Part shown: positions 24,166 to 32,595 of the stretch, piece after piece | How positions within the stretch are numbered: the stretch's first letter is position 1 | How the letters are laid out: each line of letters begins with the position of its first letter | Assembly (NCBI GenBank): GCA_023410055.1 | Contig: JAEYQK010000122.1 | Coordinates: 1-64,000, forward strand | Source of the DNA: Acidobacteriota bacterium | GTDB lineage: Bacteria; Acidobacteriota; Terriglobia; Terriglobales; Acidobacteriaceae | Reading direction: 5' to 3' | Length of the DNA: 64,000 bases | Translations under genes and position numbers: made by a program | The notes under the pieces: generated by a model | Database searches by the model: none | What the model was told of the DNA's origin: nothing | The model's input: the letters and a program-made list of their open reading frames with translations, nothing else

Positions 24166-27100
24166 CCGAACTATTCATTCGCCGGCCCATCATGACGACC
24201 CTCGTTATGGCGTCATTCCTCGTCTTCGGCATCTTCGCTTACGAGTTCCTTCCCGTCAGCGATCTGCCTAATGTTGACTTCCCTACCATTCAGGTGAGTG
24301 CGGCATTGCCGGGTGCCAGTCCTGACACGATGGCATCATCTGTCGCCACGCCGCTCGAACGCCAGTTCGCGACCATCGCCGGCATCAGCCAGATGACGTC
24401 AACCAGTCAGCTGGGGCAGACGAGCATCACGATCCAGTTTGACCTCTCGCGCAGTCTTGATGGAGCAGCCGTCGACGTGCAGTCTGCAATCGCCGCCGCG
24501 TCGGGACAGCTGCCACCGAACTTGCCGAATCCGCCGACGTTCAGGAAAGTAAATCCGTCGGACCAGCCGATCTTGTATCTCGCGATGAGTTCGACGACGA
24601 TGCCGATCTACGACGTCGATAATGCCGCCGAAACTACAGTGGGCCAGCAGCTCTCGATGATCCCCGGCGTAGCCCAGGTGCAGGTATTCGGCTCCGCTAA
24701 GTACGCCGTGCGCGTCGACGTTGACCCGAACAAACTTGCTGCACTTCAAATCGGCATCAACGAAGTGCAAGCGGCTGTGCAAGCCGGGAACACCAATCTT
24801 CCGGTCGGCAGCATCTACGGCCAGAACCGCACGCTGACGCTCCAATCGAATGGCCAACTGCTCAGTGCCGAGGCCTACCGCCCTCTTATCGTCGCCTATC
24901 GCAATGGTGCCCCCGTTCGCCTTGATCAGATCGGGGCCGTTTACGACAGCGTTCAGGACCTCTATTCGCAGAGCCACTTCGAAAAAGAACGTGCGGTAAT
25001 CATTGCCATCCAGAAGCAGCCCGGAACCAACACTGTCCAGATCGTTGACGCGATCAACAAGATGCTGCCCGGGCTGAAGCAGCAGATTCCGCGGGCGATC
25101 ACCGTCACAACAATCTACGACCGCTCGGTGTCGATCCGTGAAAGCGTCAACGACGTTAAGTTCACGCTGCTGCTGACGATCGGATTGGTCGTGCTCGTCA
25201 TCTTCCTCTTCCTGCGGAATCTCTCTGCTACCGTGATCCCTAGCCTCGCGCTGCCAATGTCGATCATCGGCACGTTTGCCGTGATGTACCTGCTCGGCTA
25301 TACGGTCGACAACCTGTCGCTGATGGCGCTCACGCTCTCAGTGGGGTTTGTTGTTGATGATGCCATCGTCATGCTGGAAAACATCGTCCGGCACATGGAG
25401 ATGGGTAAGACCCCGCTGAAGGCCGCGATCGACGGTGCGGGTGAGATTGGCTTCACGATTGTGTCGATGACGCTCTCGCTCGCCGCCGTGTTCATTCCGA
25501 TCCTCTTCATGGGCGGAATCATCGGGCGGCTGCTGCACGAGTTCGCAGTCGTTATCACGTCGGCGATTCTCGTTTCAGGTTTCGTTTCTCTGACGCTGAC
25601 GCCAATGCTCAGCAGCCGGTTCCTGCGCCCGCCCTCAGAAGAACGCCACGGCAAGTTCTATCAGTCCACCGAACGCATGTTCGATAGCGGCTTGCGCTTC
25701 TATGACCGCACTTTGAAGATCGCTCTACGACATAAGTTCGTGACCTTACTCCTCAGCTTCGGTGTGGTCGCGCTGACATTCTTCCTCTATCAAGCTTCGA
25801 AAACCGGCTTCATTCCAAACGAGGACGCCGGCCTGGTGTTCGGATTCGTACAGGCACGCGAGGGCATTGCGTTCGATCAGATGGGACAGCAAATGGCGCA
25901 GATCGCGTCCATCTGCCAGGCTGACCCCAACGTGATGTACACGATGACCTTCTTCGGAAATCCCGTAAACCAGGGCCGCCTGTTCCTGCACCTTAAGGAC
26001 GTCGGCGACCGCGCGGGAAAAGAGAGCGCCGACGAACTCATCCAGAAGCTGCGCAGAAAACTTTCCGCCGTGCAGGACGCGCAAGTTTTCCTGCAAGTAC
26101 CTCCCACCATCAATGTTGGCGGGCAGCTCACCAACGCGCAGTATCAGTACACGCTGCAAAGCCCGGACACGAATGACTTATACGCGGACGCTCCTAAGCT
26201 CGAAGCTGCCATCCGCAAACTTCCGCAAGTGCAGGACGTCAGCAGCAACTTGCAGATACGGAACCCGCAACTCACAGTTCAGGTCGATCGAAATAAGGCG
26301 TACGCGCTTGGTCTCACCGCAGAGCAAGTGTCCGATGCTCTCTACTCTGCTTACGGACAGCGCCAGATCAGCACGATGTACACGCCCAGCAATCAGTACT
26401 ACGTGATTCTCGGGCTGGCCCCGCCGTATCAGAACAACCCACAGTCGCTGTCGATGATCTACGTGAGGGCATCCGACAATAAACTGGTTCCACTCGACAC
26501 CGTTGCCCAACTCGTCCCCACCGTCGGCCCGCTGACCGTCAATCACTTGGGACAATTGCCCGCCGTTACGATCAGCTTCAACCTTGCGCCTGGCGTCGCG
26601 CTCGGTGATGCTACGCAGGCCGTCGAACAAGTCGCGACCCAGATACTCCCCGCTACGGTACAGCGTAGCTTCCAGGGGACGGCGCAGGCCTTCCAACAGT
26701 CATTCTCGAATCTCGGCCTGCTGCTTCTTGCCGCGATCGTTGTGATCTACATCGTGCTCGGCATTCTCTACGAGAGCTTCATTCACCCGATCACGATTCT
26801 CTCCGGCTTGCCATCGGCCGGTGTCGGCGCGCTCGGAACACTGCTGCTGTTCCACGAGGAGCTCAACCTCTATTCCTTTGTCGGCATCATCATGCTGATC
26901 GGTATCGTCAAGAAGAACGCCATCATGATGATCGACTTCGCACTCGATAATGAACGCAACAAGGGTGAAACGCCCGAGGAATCGATTTACCAGGGCGCAC
27001 TTGTGCGCTTCCGTCCGATCATGATGACGACGTTTGCAGCCTTCATGGGAACGCTCCCCATCGCAATTGGCATCGGCGCCGGAGCCGGCTCGCGTCGTGG

Positions 27101-27275
27101 ATTGGGATTGGCAGTGGTCGGCGGACTGGTTTTCTCGCAGTTCGTGACCCTGTACATCACGCCCGTTTACTACGTCTATCTCGACCGCATTCAGAACCGC
27201 ATGAACAAGGCTTGGTCGCGCTTAACCGGACGCCGGCAGGAAGAAGACCGGCGGCCGATGCTCGTCAATGAGTAA
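24162..27275 (+). CDS. RND efflux permease, HAE1/MdtC-like (system 2)
   Basis: A 1037-residue proton-driven pump with the 12-helix RND layout. The N-terminus (MTELFIRRPIMTTLVMASFLVFGIFAY) and the TM4 relay segment GFVVDDAIVMLEN are characteristic of the MdtB/MdtC subgroup. A GTG start overlaps the adaptor stop codon. The two-gene operon lacks an outer-membrane channel of its own. The channel encoded on the other side of the shared regulatory region (20768-22108) is the obvious partner. It converges with the hyf-like operon, with no space between the stop codons (27275/27276). Confidence 0.92.
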   Translation: MTELFIRRPIMTTLVMASFLVFGIFAYEFLPVSDLPNVDFPTIQVSAALPGASPDTMASSVATPLERQFATIAGISQMTSTSQLGQTSITIQFDLSRSLDGAAVDVQSAIAAASGQLPPNLPNPPTFRKVNPSDQPILYLAMSSTTMPIYDVDNAAETTVGQQLSMIPGVAQVQVFGSAKYAVRVDVDPNKLAALQIGINEVQAAVQAGNTNLPVGSIYGQNRTLTLQSNGQLLSAEAYRPLIVAYRNGAPVRLDQIGAVYDSVQDLYSQSHFEKERAVIIAIQKQPGTNTVQIVDAINKMLPGLKQQIPRAITVTTIYDRSVSIRESVNDVKFTLLLTIGLVVLVIFLFLRNLSATVIPSLALPMSIIGTFAVMYLLGYTVDNLSLMALTLSVGFVVDDAIVMLENIVRHMEMGKTPLKAAIDGAGEIGFTIVSMTLSLAAVFIPILFMGGIIGRLLHEFAVVITSAILVSGFVSLTLTPMLSSRFLRPPSEERHGKFYQSTERMFDSGLRFYDRTLKIALRHKFVTLLLSFGVVALTFFLYQASKTGFIPNEDAGLVFGFVQAREGIAFDQMGQQMAQIASICQADPNVMYTMTFFGNPVNQGRLFLHLKDVGDRAGKESADELIQKLRRKLSAVQDAQVFLQVPPTINVGGQLTNAQYQYTLQSPDTNDLYADAPKLEAAIRKLPQVQDVSSNLQIRNPQLTVQVDRNKAYALGLTAEQVSDALYSAYGQRQISTMYTPSNQYYVILGLAPPYQNNPQSLSMIYVRASDNKLVPLDTVAQLVPTVGPLTVNHLGQLPAVTISFNLAPGVALGDATQAVEQVATQILPATVQRSFQGTAQAFQQSFSNLGLLLLAAIVVIYIVLGILYESFIHPITILSGLPSAGVGALGTLLLFHEELNLYSFVGIIMLIGIVKKNAIMMIDFALDNERNKGETPEESIYQGALVRFRPIMMTTFAAFMGTLPIAIGIGAGAGSRRGLGLAVVGGLVFSQFVTLYITPVYYVYLDRIQNRMNKAWSRLTGRRQEEDRRPMLVNE

Positions 27276-28067
27276 CTAGCGTTTTCGTAGCGCCTTCAGA
27301 ATTCCTGTGAGAATCATCGCCGGAGTCGGCGGACACCCAGGAATGTACGCGTCTACCGGTATCACCGAATCGACACCGCCCACAACCGCGTGACTTCCAG
27401 CGAAGATGCCACCGCTGCATCCGCAGGTTCCAACCGCTACAACCAGCTTCGGCGAGGGTGTAGCCTCATACGTATGCTTCACCGCTTCCGCCATGTTGCG
27501 AGTGATGGGTCCGGTAACGAGCAGCATGTCTGCATGCTTCGGTGACGCGACGAAGTGAATGCCAAATCGCTCCAAATCGTAGTACGGATTCCCTGCGGCA
27601 ATAATTTCGGCTTCGCATCCGTTGCACGAACCACCATCGACCTCACGGATGTTAAGCGCGCCGCCGATGATCTCTCTGATCTGTTTGGCCATCTCGTCCA
27701 TCTCGGCTTCGTCGCTCGGAATTTCCGAGCATGTTTCGATGTCCCACCGCCGCACGAGGCCCCGCTTGCTCACGCCAGAATGAAGAAACTTCTCCGCCGC
27801 AAAAAATGCACCGCCACCTGCGTCGATACAGTGCCCGCAACCGATGCACTCTCCGTAGTTCAACGACAGCTCCCAGCGGCCTTCATTCCTCTTGAGCGCC
27901 AACGCCGACGTACTGCACGAATCCACAACGCGCTGCGCGATCATGTCGTTCAGCAATACCGGTTGCACGTCTGGCATGCGACTGCCGCGCGCATCGCCAA
28001 AGAGTTCCTCCACCGGAATCAACACGCTCGAACTTGTCAGGCTGCGTTTTGGAACATCGAAGATCAT
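27276..28067 (-). CDS. hyfI: Hydrogenase-4-like small subunit with N-terminal partial ferredoxin motif (HyfI/NuoB-type)
   Basis: A 263-residue protein, last gene of the hyf-like operon. The C-terminal half (about 125-263) is the NuoB/hydrogenase small-subunit fold. It keeps the four ligands of the proximal [4Fe-4S] cluster: C148 and C151 (GSCNGC), C215 (GTCGC) and C245 (PGCPP). The C-x2-C spacing is of the hydrogenase-4 type. The N-terminal half contains C74-x2-C77-x2-C80 but no clear fourth cysteine with proline, so the added ferredoxin motif is incomplete or uses a distant ligand (C51 or C113). It would pass electrons between a soluble donor and the large subunit on the cytoplasmic face. 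The start overlaps the large subunit stop (ATGA). Confidence 0.85.
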   Translation of the reverse strand: MIFDVPKRSLTSSSVLIPVEELFGDARGSRMPDVQPVLLNDMIAQRVVDSCSTSALALKRNEGRWELSLNYGECIGCGHCIDAGGGAFFAAEKFLHSGVSKRGLVRRWDIETCSEIPSDEAEMDEMAKQIREIIGGALNIREVDGGSCNGCEAEIIAAGNPYYDLERFGIHFVASPKHADMLLVTGPITRNMAEAVKHTYEATPSPKLVVAVGTCGCSGGIFAGSHAVVGGVDSVIPVDAYIPGCPPTPAMILTGILKALRKR

Positions 28068-29539
28068 CGGTCACATCCCGAGTACGAAAGATTGAAGCTC
28101 TTATTGATCAGCGGAAAATCGGCAATGATGTTTCCCGGCATGGCGAACGGTAGGATCGGCCAGTTCTGAAATGACGGCGACTTGATATGACAGCGCGCGA
28201 TCTTCCCTTCGCGCACTTTGATCCAGTAAAGCAACTCGCCGCGCGGCGACTCGACCGCGGAGAAGCCCTCGCCACTTCCGTCGCACGGCACCGGTGCGTG
28301 GATCAGGCCCGCCGGCATTTCCTTGATCGTATCTGCAATCAGGGCGCTAGAAACGCGCGTCTCTTCCATTCGCATACGTGCACGAGCCAGCACGTCTCCC
28401 TGCGCGAAGTGCGGCACCTCAACATTGATCTTGCGATAACGTCCGTAAGGATGATCGCGGCGAACGTCGAGCTTCATTCCGCTTGCGCGAGCCACTGGAC
28501 CCACCGCCGCGAGATCACGGGCGATCTTGTTGCTCAACGTGCCTGTCGTTTCAAACCTGTTCAGCACCGACGGCGTATCCAGCGCCAGTTGCGCCATCTC
28601 CGCAAACTCGCGCGCGGCGGCGCTGATGATAGAGTTCAACTCCCGCGCATCGTCATCCGATATATCGCGGCGGACTCCACCCGGAATCGCCATGCCTCGC
28701 CAGAATCGCGTGCCGAAGAATCGCGTGGACGCCTGAAGCAGCGTCTCTTTAATTCGAGCGGTGTATGCGCCCGGAACGCTGAATCCCACATCACCGCACA
28801 GCGCACCGAAATCGGCGATGTGGGCCATCATCCGTTCCAACTCCAGTCCAATCAGGCGAATAGCGCGGCCACGCGGAGGAACCGAAATCCCAAACGCATT
28901 CTCGACCGCCTGGCAGTACGCCACAGCGTGCGCGAAGCAGTTGTCACCCGACACGCACTCAGCCATCATCGGGCCACTCAGAACAGGCGCGCCTTCAAAT
29001 AGCTTCTCCGTGCCCTTGTGCGTCCAGAAGTGCCGCAGTTCAAGATGAAGAACCGTGTCACCAACTACGCTGAAACGAAAGTGCCCCGGCTCAATGATTC
29101 CTGCATGAACCGGCCCGACGGGAACTTCGCAAACGCCGACGCCCTGCACTTTCAGAAAACGATACTCACGTTTCGCGACCGGCACTTCGCCGACGTTGTC
29201 CATCGCCATCGGATGCACGTCCGCTGGCCAGTTCTCGTGAAATACAAGCGGCCGCAAATCCGGATGACCGTCAACCGCAATCCCATACTGATCATGCAAT
29301 TCACGCTCGTACCACGCCGCAGCCGGAGCAACTCTCGTCGCCGAGGGAATTGCGCCATCCACTCCCACGCTCACGCTGCGATACTCACGATTGACGTCGA
29401 CGATGTAATGAACGCGCAGCTTTCCGTCTTCGTCCTTGCTGCCGAATATCGACACCAGCCGGGTATTGTTGCCCTCAAGCAACCGCAACGCTTCTTTGAC
29501 GCTAACTTCGTTTCCTTGCTGAACAACGCTTGTTTTCAT
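28064..29539 (-). CDS. hyfG: Hydrogenase-4-like large subunit without NiFe ligands (HyfG/HycE-type, NuoC-NuoD fusion)
   Basis: A 491-residue fusion: a NuoC-like domain (about 1-115, with WYERELHDQYGI at 76-87) followed by a NuoD/NiFe large-subunit domain (about 125-491). In real [NiFe] hydrogenases the metal is held by R-x-C-x2-C near the middle and D-P-C-x2-C at the C-terminus. Here the first site reads AECVSGDNCFAH (193-204), with serine and asparagine where the cysteines belong. The protein ends SYSGCDR, without the DPC motif. It therefore cannot bind a normal NiFe centre and belongs with the energy-converting-hydrogenase-related (Ehr) proteins. The ATG at 29539 overlaps the previous stop (ATGA); the frame is open further upstream but is not protein-like there. 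Confidence 0.85.
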   Translation of the reverse strand: MKTSVVQQGNEVSVKEALRLLEGNNTRLVSIFGSKDEDGKLRVHYIVDVNREYRSVSVGVDGAIPSATRVAPAAAWYERELHDQYGIAVDGHPDLRPLVFHENWPADVHPMAMDNVGEVPVAKREYRFLKVQGVGVCEVPVGPVHAGIIEPGHFRFSVVGDTVLHLELRHFWTHKGTEKLFEGAPVLSGPMMAECVSGDNCFAHAVAYCQAVENAFGISVPPRGRAIRLIGLELERMMAHIADFGALCGDVGFSVPGAYTARIKETLLQASTRFFGTRFWRGMAIPGGVRRDISDDDARELNSIISAAAREFAEMAQLALDTPSVLNRFETTGTLSNKIARDLAAVGPVARASGMKLDVRRDHPYGRYRKINVEVPHFAQGDVLARARMRMEETRVSSALIADTIKEMPAGLIHAPVPCDGSGEGFSAVESPRGELLYWIKVREGKIARCHIKSPSFQNWPILPFAMPGNIIADFPLINKSFNLSYSGCDR

Positions 29540-30984
29540 TGCAGCACCACCAATGCTCTTTGCAGGACAGCCGCGAATGTCCCCGGCACTCGCACGCCAA
29601 ATGCAACGAGAAGGACAACGCACGTGCCCATTACCGCGAACTCCGTAGCCAACAGCTTGCCCTTTACCGGAGACTCAGAAGGTTTCCCCGCAAGCATGTT
29701 CTGGAAGTGATGCAGCATCGCTCCGAATACCACCGACAGCGCGATCATCATCAGCACCGCGACGAAGTATTTCGCAGCGCCAAACGCGGCAGTCAGAATC
29801 ATGAACTCGCTGATGAACAGCCCAAACGGCGGCATGCCGACAATCGCCAGCGTCCCCAGAATCAGGCCAGTCGCGGTCCACGGCAACGAGCGCGCCATGC
29901 CGCGAATTCGTTCCATGCGCAACGTGCCAAAACTCTCGCGTACGTTGCCTGCGGTAAAGAACATCAGCGACTTCGCAACCGAGTGATTGAACGTGTGCAG
30001 CAGCGCACCGAATAAAGCCACTGGCCCGCCGATCCCGACTCCGATCGCGACGATTCCCATGTGCTCGATGCTGCTGTATGCCAGCAGACGCTTCAGATCA
30101 CGCTGCACCACCATCAGCAGCGCCGCCACGACGACGGACAGCGTTCCGAAGATCAGCAGCAGCGTATGGCTGAAGCCGCTTCCAATCGCGTGTGACGTGA
30201 TGGCGTCAAAGCGCATCAGCGCGTACATCGCGCAGTTGAGTAGAACGGCCGACAGCAACGCGCTGATTGGCGATGGGGCCTCGGCGTGCGCGTCGGGAAG
30301 CCAACTATGCATCGGCACGAAGCCGATCTTCGTACCGTAGCCGACAGCGACGAAAACAAACGCTAGTTTCACGACGTCGCGCGCAACCCCAAGTTGCGGA
30401 GCCGCCGTCATCAGTGCGTTCCAGTCGAGTGCCTGTTCCGGATTCACTCCGCTCTTCACCGCGGCCAGATACAGCGCAATCGTTCCAAATAATGCAAACG
30501 CGATCCCGACGGTGCAGACGATCAGATACTTCCATCCTGCTTCAACTGCGCCTTCGGTGTTGTAGAAGCCGACCAGCATCGCTGAAGCAAGAGTTGTCGC
30601 CTCAACGCAGATCCAGAGAATGCCCAGATTGGCCGAAAGATAAACCGCCACCATCGTGAACAGGAACAGAAAGAGAAGTCCGTAAAACCAGCGCGGCGAG
30701 GAGAAACGGCCCTGCGGGATGTGCCGCATGTATCCGATCGAATAGACAAGCACGAGCGTGAAAATGAGTCCGATATTCAGCAGAAAAAACGCCGTCAATC
30801 CGTCCGCTCGCAGATAGTGCCCAACCTGGAGCGTGCCCAGGACGTGAATTCTCCACACCGCAACCGCGATGGCAATGATTTCCAGCACGCCGGCGATCAC
30901 TGCAATGCGAACAGCCGATCGTGGACTGGCAAAAATGGCCGAGGCACCGAGCAGCGGAATCAGTAATAGAAGAACCAGAATCAT
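29536..30984 (-). CDS. hyfF: Hydrogenase-4 component F-like membrane subunit
   Basis: A 482-residue NuoL/M/N-type antiporter-like protein with about 14 helices. Conserved features of the proton-channel family include VKLAFVFVAVGYGTKIGFVPMHSWLPDAHAEAPSPISALLSA (about 205-245) with buried lysine and histidine, and LLAYSSIEHMG. It should form one of the ion-translocating modules in the membrane arm of the complex. It starts 3 bases after the HyfE stop and overlaps hyfG by ATGA. Confidence 0.88.
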   Translation of the reverse strand: MILVLLLLIPLLGASAIFASPRSAVRIAVIAGVLEIIAIAVAVWRIHVLGTLQVGHYLRADGLTAFFLLNIGLIFTLVLVYSIGYMRHIPQGRFSSPRWFYGLLFLFLFTMVAVYLSANLGILWICVEATTLASAMLVGFYNTEGAVEAGWKYLIVCTVGIAFALFGTIALYLAAVKSGVNPEQALDWNALMTAAPQLGVARDVVKLAFVFVAVGYGTKIGFVPMHSWLPDAHAEAPSPISALLSAVLLNCAMYALMRFDAITSHAIGSGFSHTLLLIFGTLSVVVAALLMVVQRDLKRLLAYSSIEHMGIVAIGVGIGGPVALFGALLHTFNHSVAKSLMFFTAGNVRESFGTLRMERIRGMARSLPWTATGLILGTLAIVGMPPFGLFISEFMILTAAFGAAKYFVAVLMMIALSVVFGAMLHHFQNMLAGKPSESPVKGKLLATEFAVMGTCVVLLVAFGVRVPGTFAAVLQRALVVLQ

Positions 30985-30987
30985 GAA

Positions 30988-31653
30988 TCAGCCTCGCAAC
31001 TTCCGCAGCTTCGAAACGTCAAGGTGCTCAAACGTGTCGCGAATTCGAAACACGAACAACCCCATCAGCATCACGCCCATTAGCAAATCAAAGAAGATGC
31101 CGATCTCGATGATCAACGGCATTCCAAAAGTCGTCGTAGTCAGAGCGGCCAGAAAAATCCCGTTCTCCAACACAAGCAGTCCGATCACCTGCATCAGCGC
31201 CTTCTTGCGGCTGATCATCAGGAACGCGCCAGTCAGCAGCAACGCCACCGCAGCTGCCAGCATGTCTTCGTTAACGCGCAACGTTGCCGCGTAAGGCTGC
31301 ACGGCGAAGAACGACAGCAGAATCAGACCGGCCATGATGAACACAGACTGCGACGCTGTGGTCGATGAAGTAACGTCCTGTGGCGCCTTCAGGTCGCGCA
31401 CGATTCGAAACAGCGCGTAAGGAATGCCGATCACCTTGATGCCGAGCACAAGGGCCGCAACAACGAAGGGCTCCACCAGTCTGCTGGCCCAGCCGTTCGC
31501 AACGATCTGCGCCGCCATGATTGCCGATTGCACCGCGAAGAGCGCGATGCACGTCGAGATTCGCTTCGCCGTCGCCATCATCAGCACGGTGATGAATAGA
31601 AACACGGCCGATGACGCCAGTGCCTTGGCTACCGCCAATTCAATCAAGCCCAT
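30988..31653 (-). CDS. hyfE: Hydrogenase-4 component E-like membrane subunit
   Basis: A 221-residue hydrophobic protein with about seven helices, the usual size for HyfE. Its C-terminal half (ISRKKALMQVIGLLVLENGIFLAALTTT) resembles the NuoK fold, with the buried glutamate in LLVLENGIF typical of that subunit. It probably couples the hydrophilic arm to the antiporter-like subunits. It is tightly packed between hyfC and hyfF (3-base gaps on each side). Confidence 0.85.
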   Translation of the reverse strand: MGLIELAVAKALASSAVFLFITVLMMATAKRISTCIALFAVQSAIMAAQIVANGWASRLVEPFVVAALVLGIKVIGIPYALFRIVRDLKAPQDVTSSTTASQSVFIMAGLILLSFFAVQPYAATLRVNEDMLAAAVALLLTGAFLMISRKKALMQVIGLLVLENGIFLAALTTTTFGMPLIIEIGIFFDLLMGVMLMGLFVFRIRDTFEHLDVSKLRKLRG

Positions 31654-31656
31654 TGC

Positions 31657-32595
31657 TCACCTCATCAACGCAGTGAACACCACTGCCAGAATCGCCAGAG
31701 CCGAAGCGACTCCGAGAAAATCAGGAACCAGGTACATGCGCAATTTCGCGACACTGCTTTCGATCACCGCGATAACCAATGTTGCTAAAGCCACTTTGAT
31801 CGCGTAGAGCACAACCGCAATCGCCAGTCCGAAAACTGAGAAGCTCGTAGCCATTCCCCAAGGAACGAACAATCCAACCAGCAACGAAATCACGACCGTC
31901 AGTTTCATCGCCGCTGCCCACTCGATGAGCGCCAAGCTGGGCCCCGAGTACTCCAGCACCATGCCCTCGTGAATCATCGTCAGCTCAAGGTGCGTCGTAG
32001 GATTGTCGACGGGGATGCGTCCCGTCTCGGCCAGCGCGACGACCGCCAACGCACCAAACGCCAGCGCGTGAGCTGCCGACAACTGAAACAGTCCGTGATG
32101 GAGAGACGACTGCACCATTCCGGTCAGCGTTGCAGACTTCGCGAGAACTGCCACCGCGGTCAGCGCCAACAGCAGAGGTGCCTCCGCCAGCGTCGATACC
32201 AGTCCTTCGCGGCTTGCTCCCATGCCGCCAAATGCGCTGCCGCCGTCCATCGCGCCCAGCATCAGAAAGAAGCGGCCGATCGCCAGCAGATAAACAAGCA
32301 CGATGAAGTCGCCCGTGATCCCCAACAACGACGAGCCATGCAGCACAGGCACGAACGCCGCCACCGCCACGGTCACCACAAACAGCAAAACCGGCGCGAG
32401 TCGAAAGAGCGGGGATGCCGTCGTCGGAACCATATCCTGCTTGCGAAAGAGTTTCAGCAGATCGACATACGGACGAAACACGCTTGCGCCTTGTCGTCGC
32501 TGGATCGTCGCCTTAATCCGCGCGATTACGCCGCGAACGAGTGGTGCGACGGCGACCAGCAACAATGCCTGAAGAACGTCAATGGCGAGTCTCAT
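31657..32595 (-). CDS. hyfC: Hydrogenase-4 component C-like subunit (NuoH/HycD family)
   Basis: A 312-residue membrane protein of the NuoH/HycD family, the subunit that anchors the hydrophilic arm and lines the quinone-like cavity in complex I. Family marks include GVIARIKATIQRRQGASVFRPYVDLLKLFRK (about 21-51), EAPLLLALTAV and GRIPVDNPTTHLELTMIHEGMVLEYSG (about 193-219), the last carrying conserved acidic residues. The ATG overlaps the HyfB stop (ATGA, 32592-32595). Confidence 0.9.
   Translation of the reverse strand: MRLAIDVLQALLLVAVAPLVRGVIARIKATIQRRQGASVFRPYVDLLKLFRKQDMVPTTASPLFRLAPVLLFVVTVAVAAFVPVLHGSSLLGITGDFIVLVYLLAIGRFFLMLGAMDGGSAFGGMGASREGLVSTLAEAPLLLALTAVAVLAKSATLTGMVQSSLHHGLFQLSAAHALAFGALAVVALAETGRIPVDNPTTHLELTMIHEGMVLEYSGPSLALIEWAAAMKLTVVISLLVGLFVPWGMATSFSVFGLAIAVVLYAIKVALATLVIAVIESSVAKLRMYLVPDFLGVASALAILAVVFTALMR

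Noticed and set aside
28064..29539. Calling the hyf-like operon a [NiFe] hydrogenase
   Set aside because: Neither of the two CxxC-type NiFe sites is present in the large subunit.
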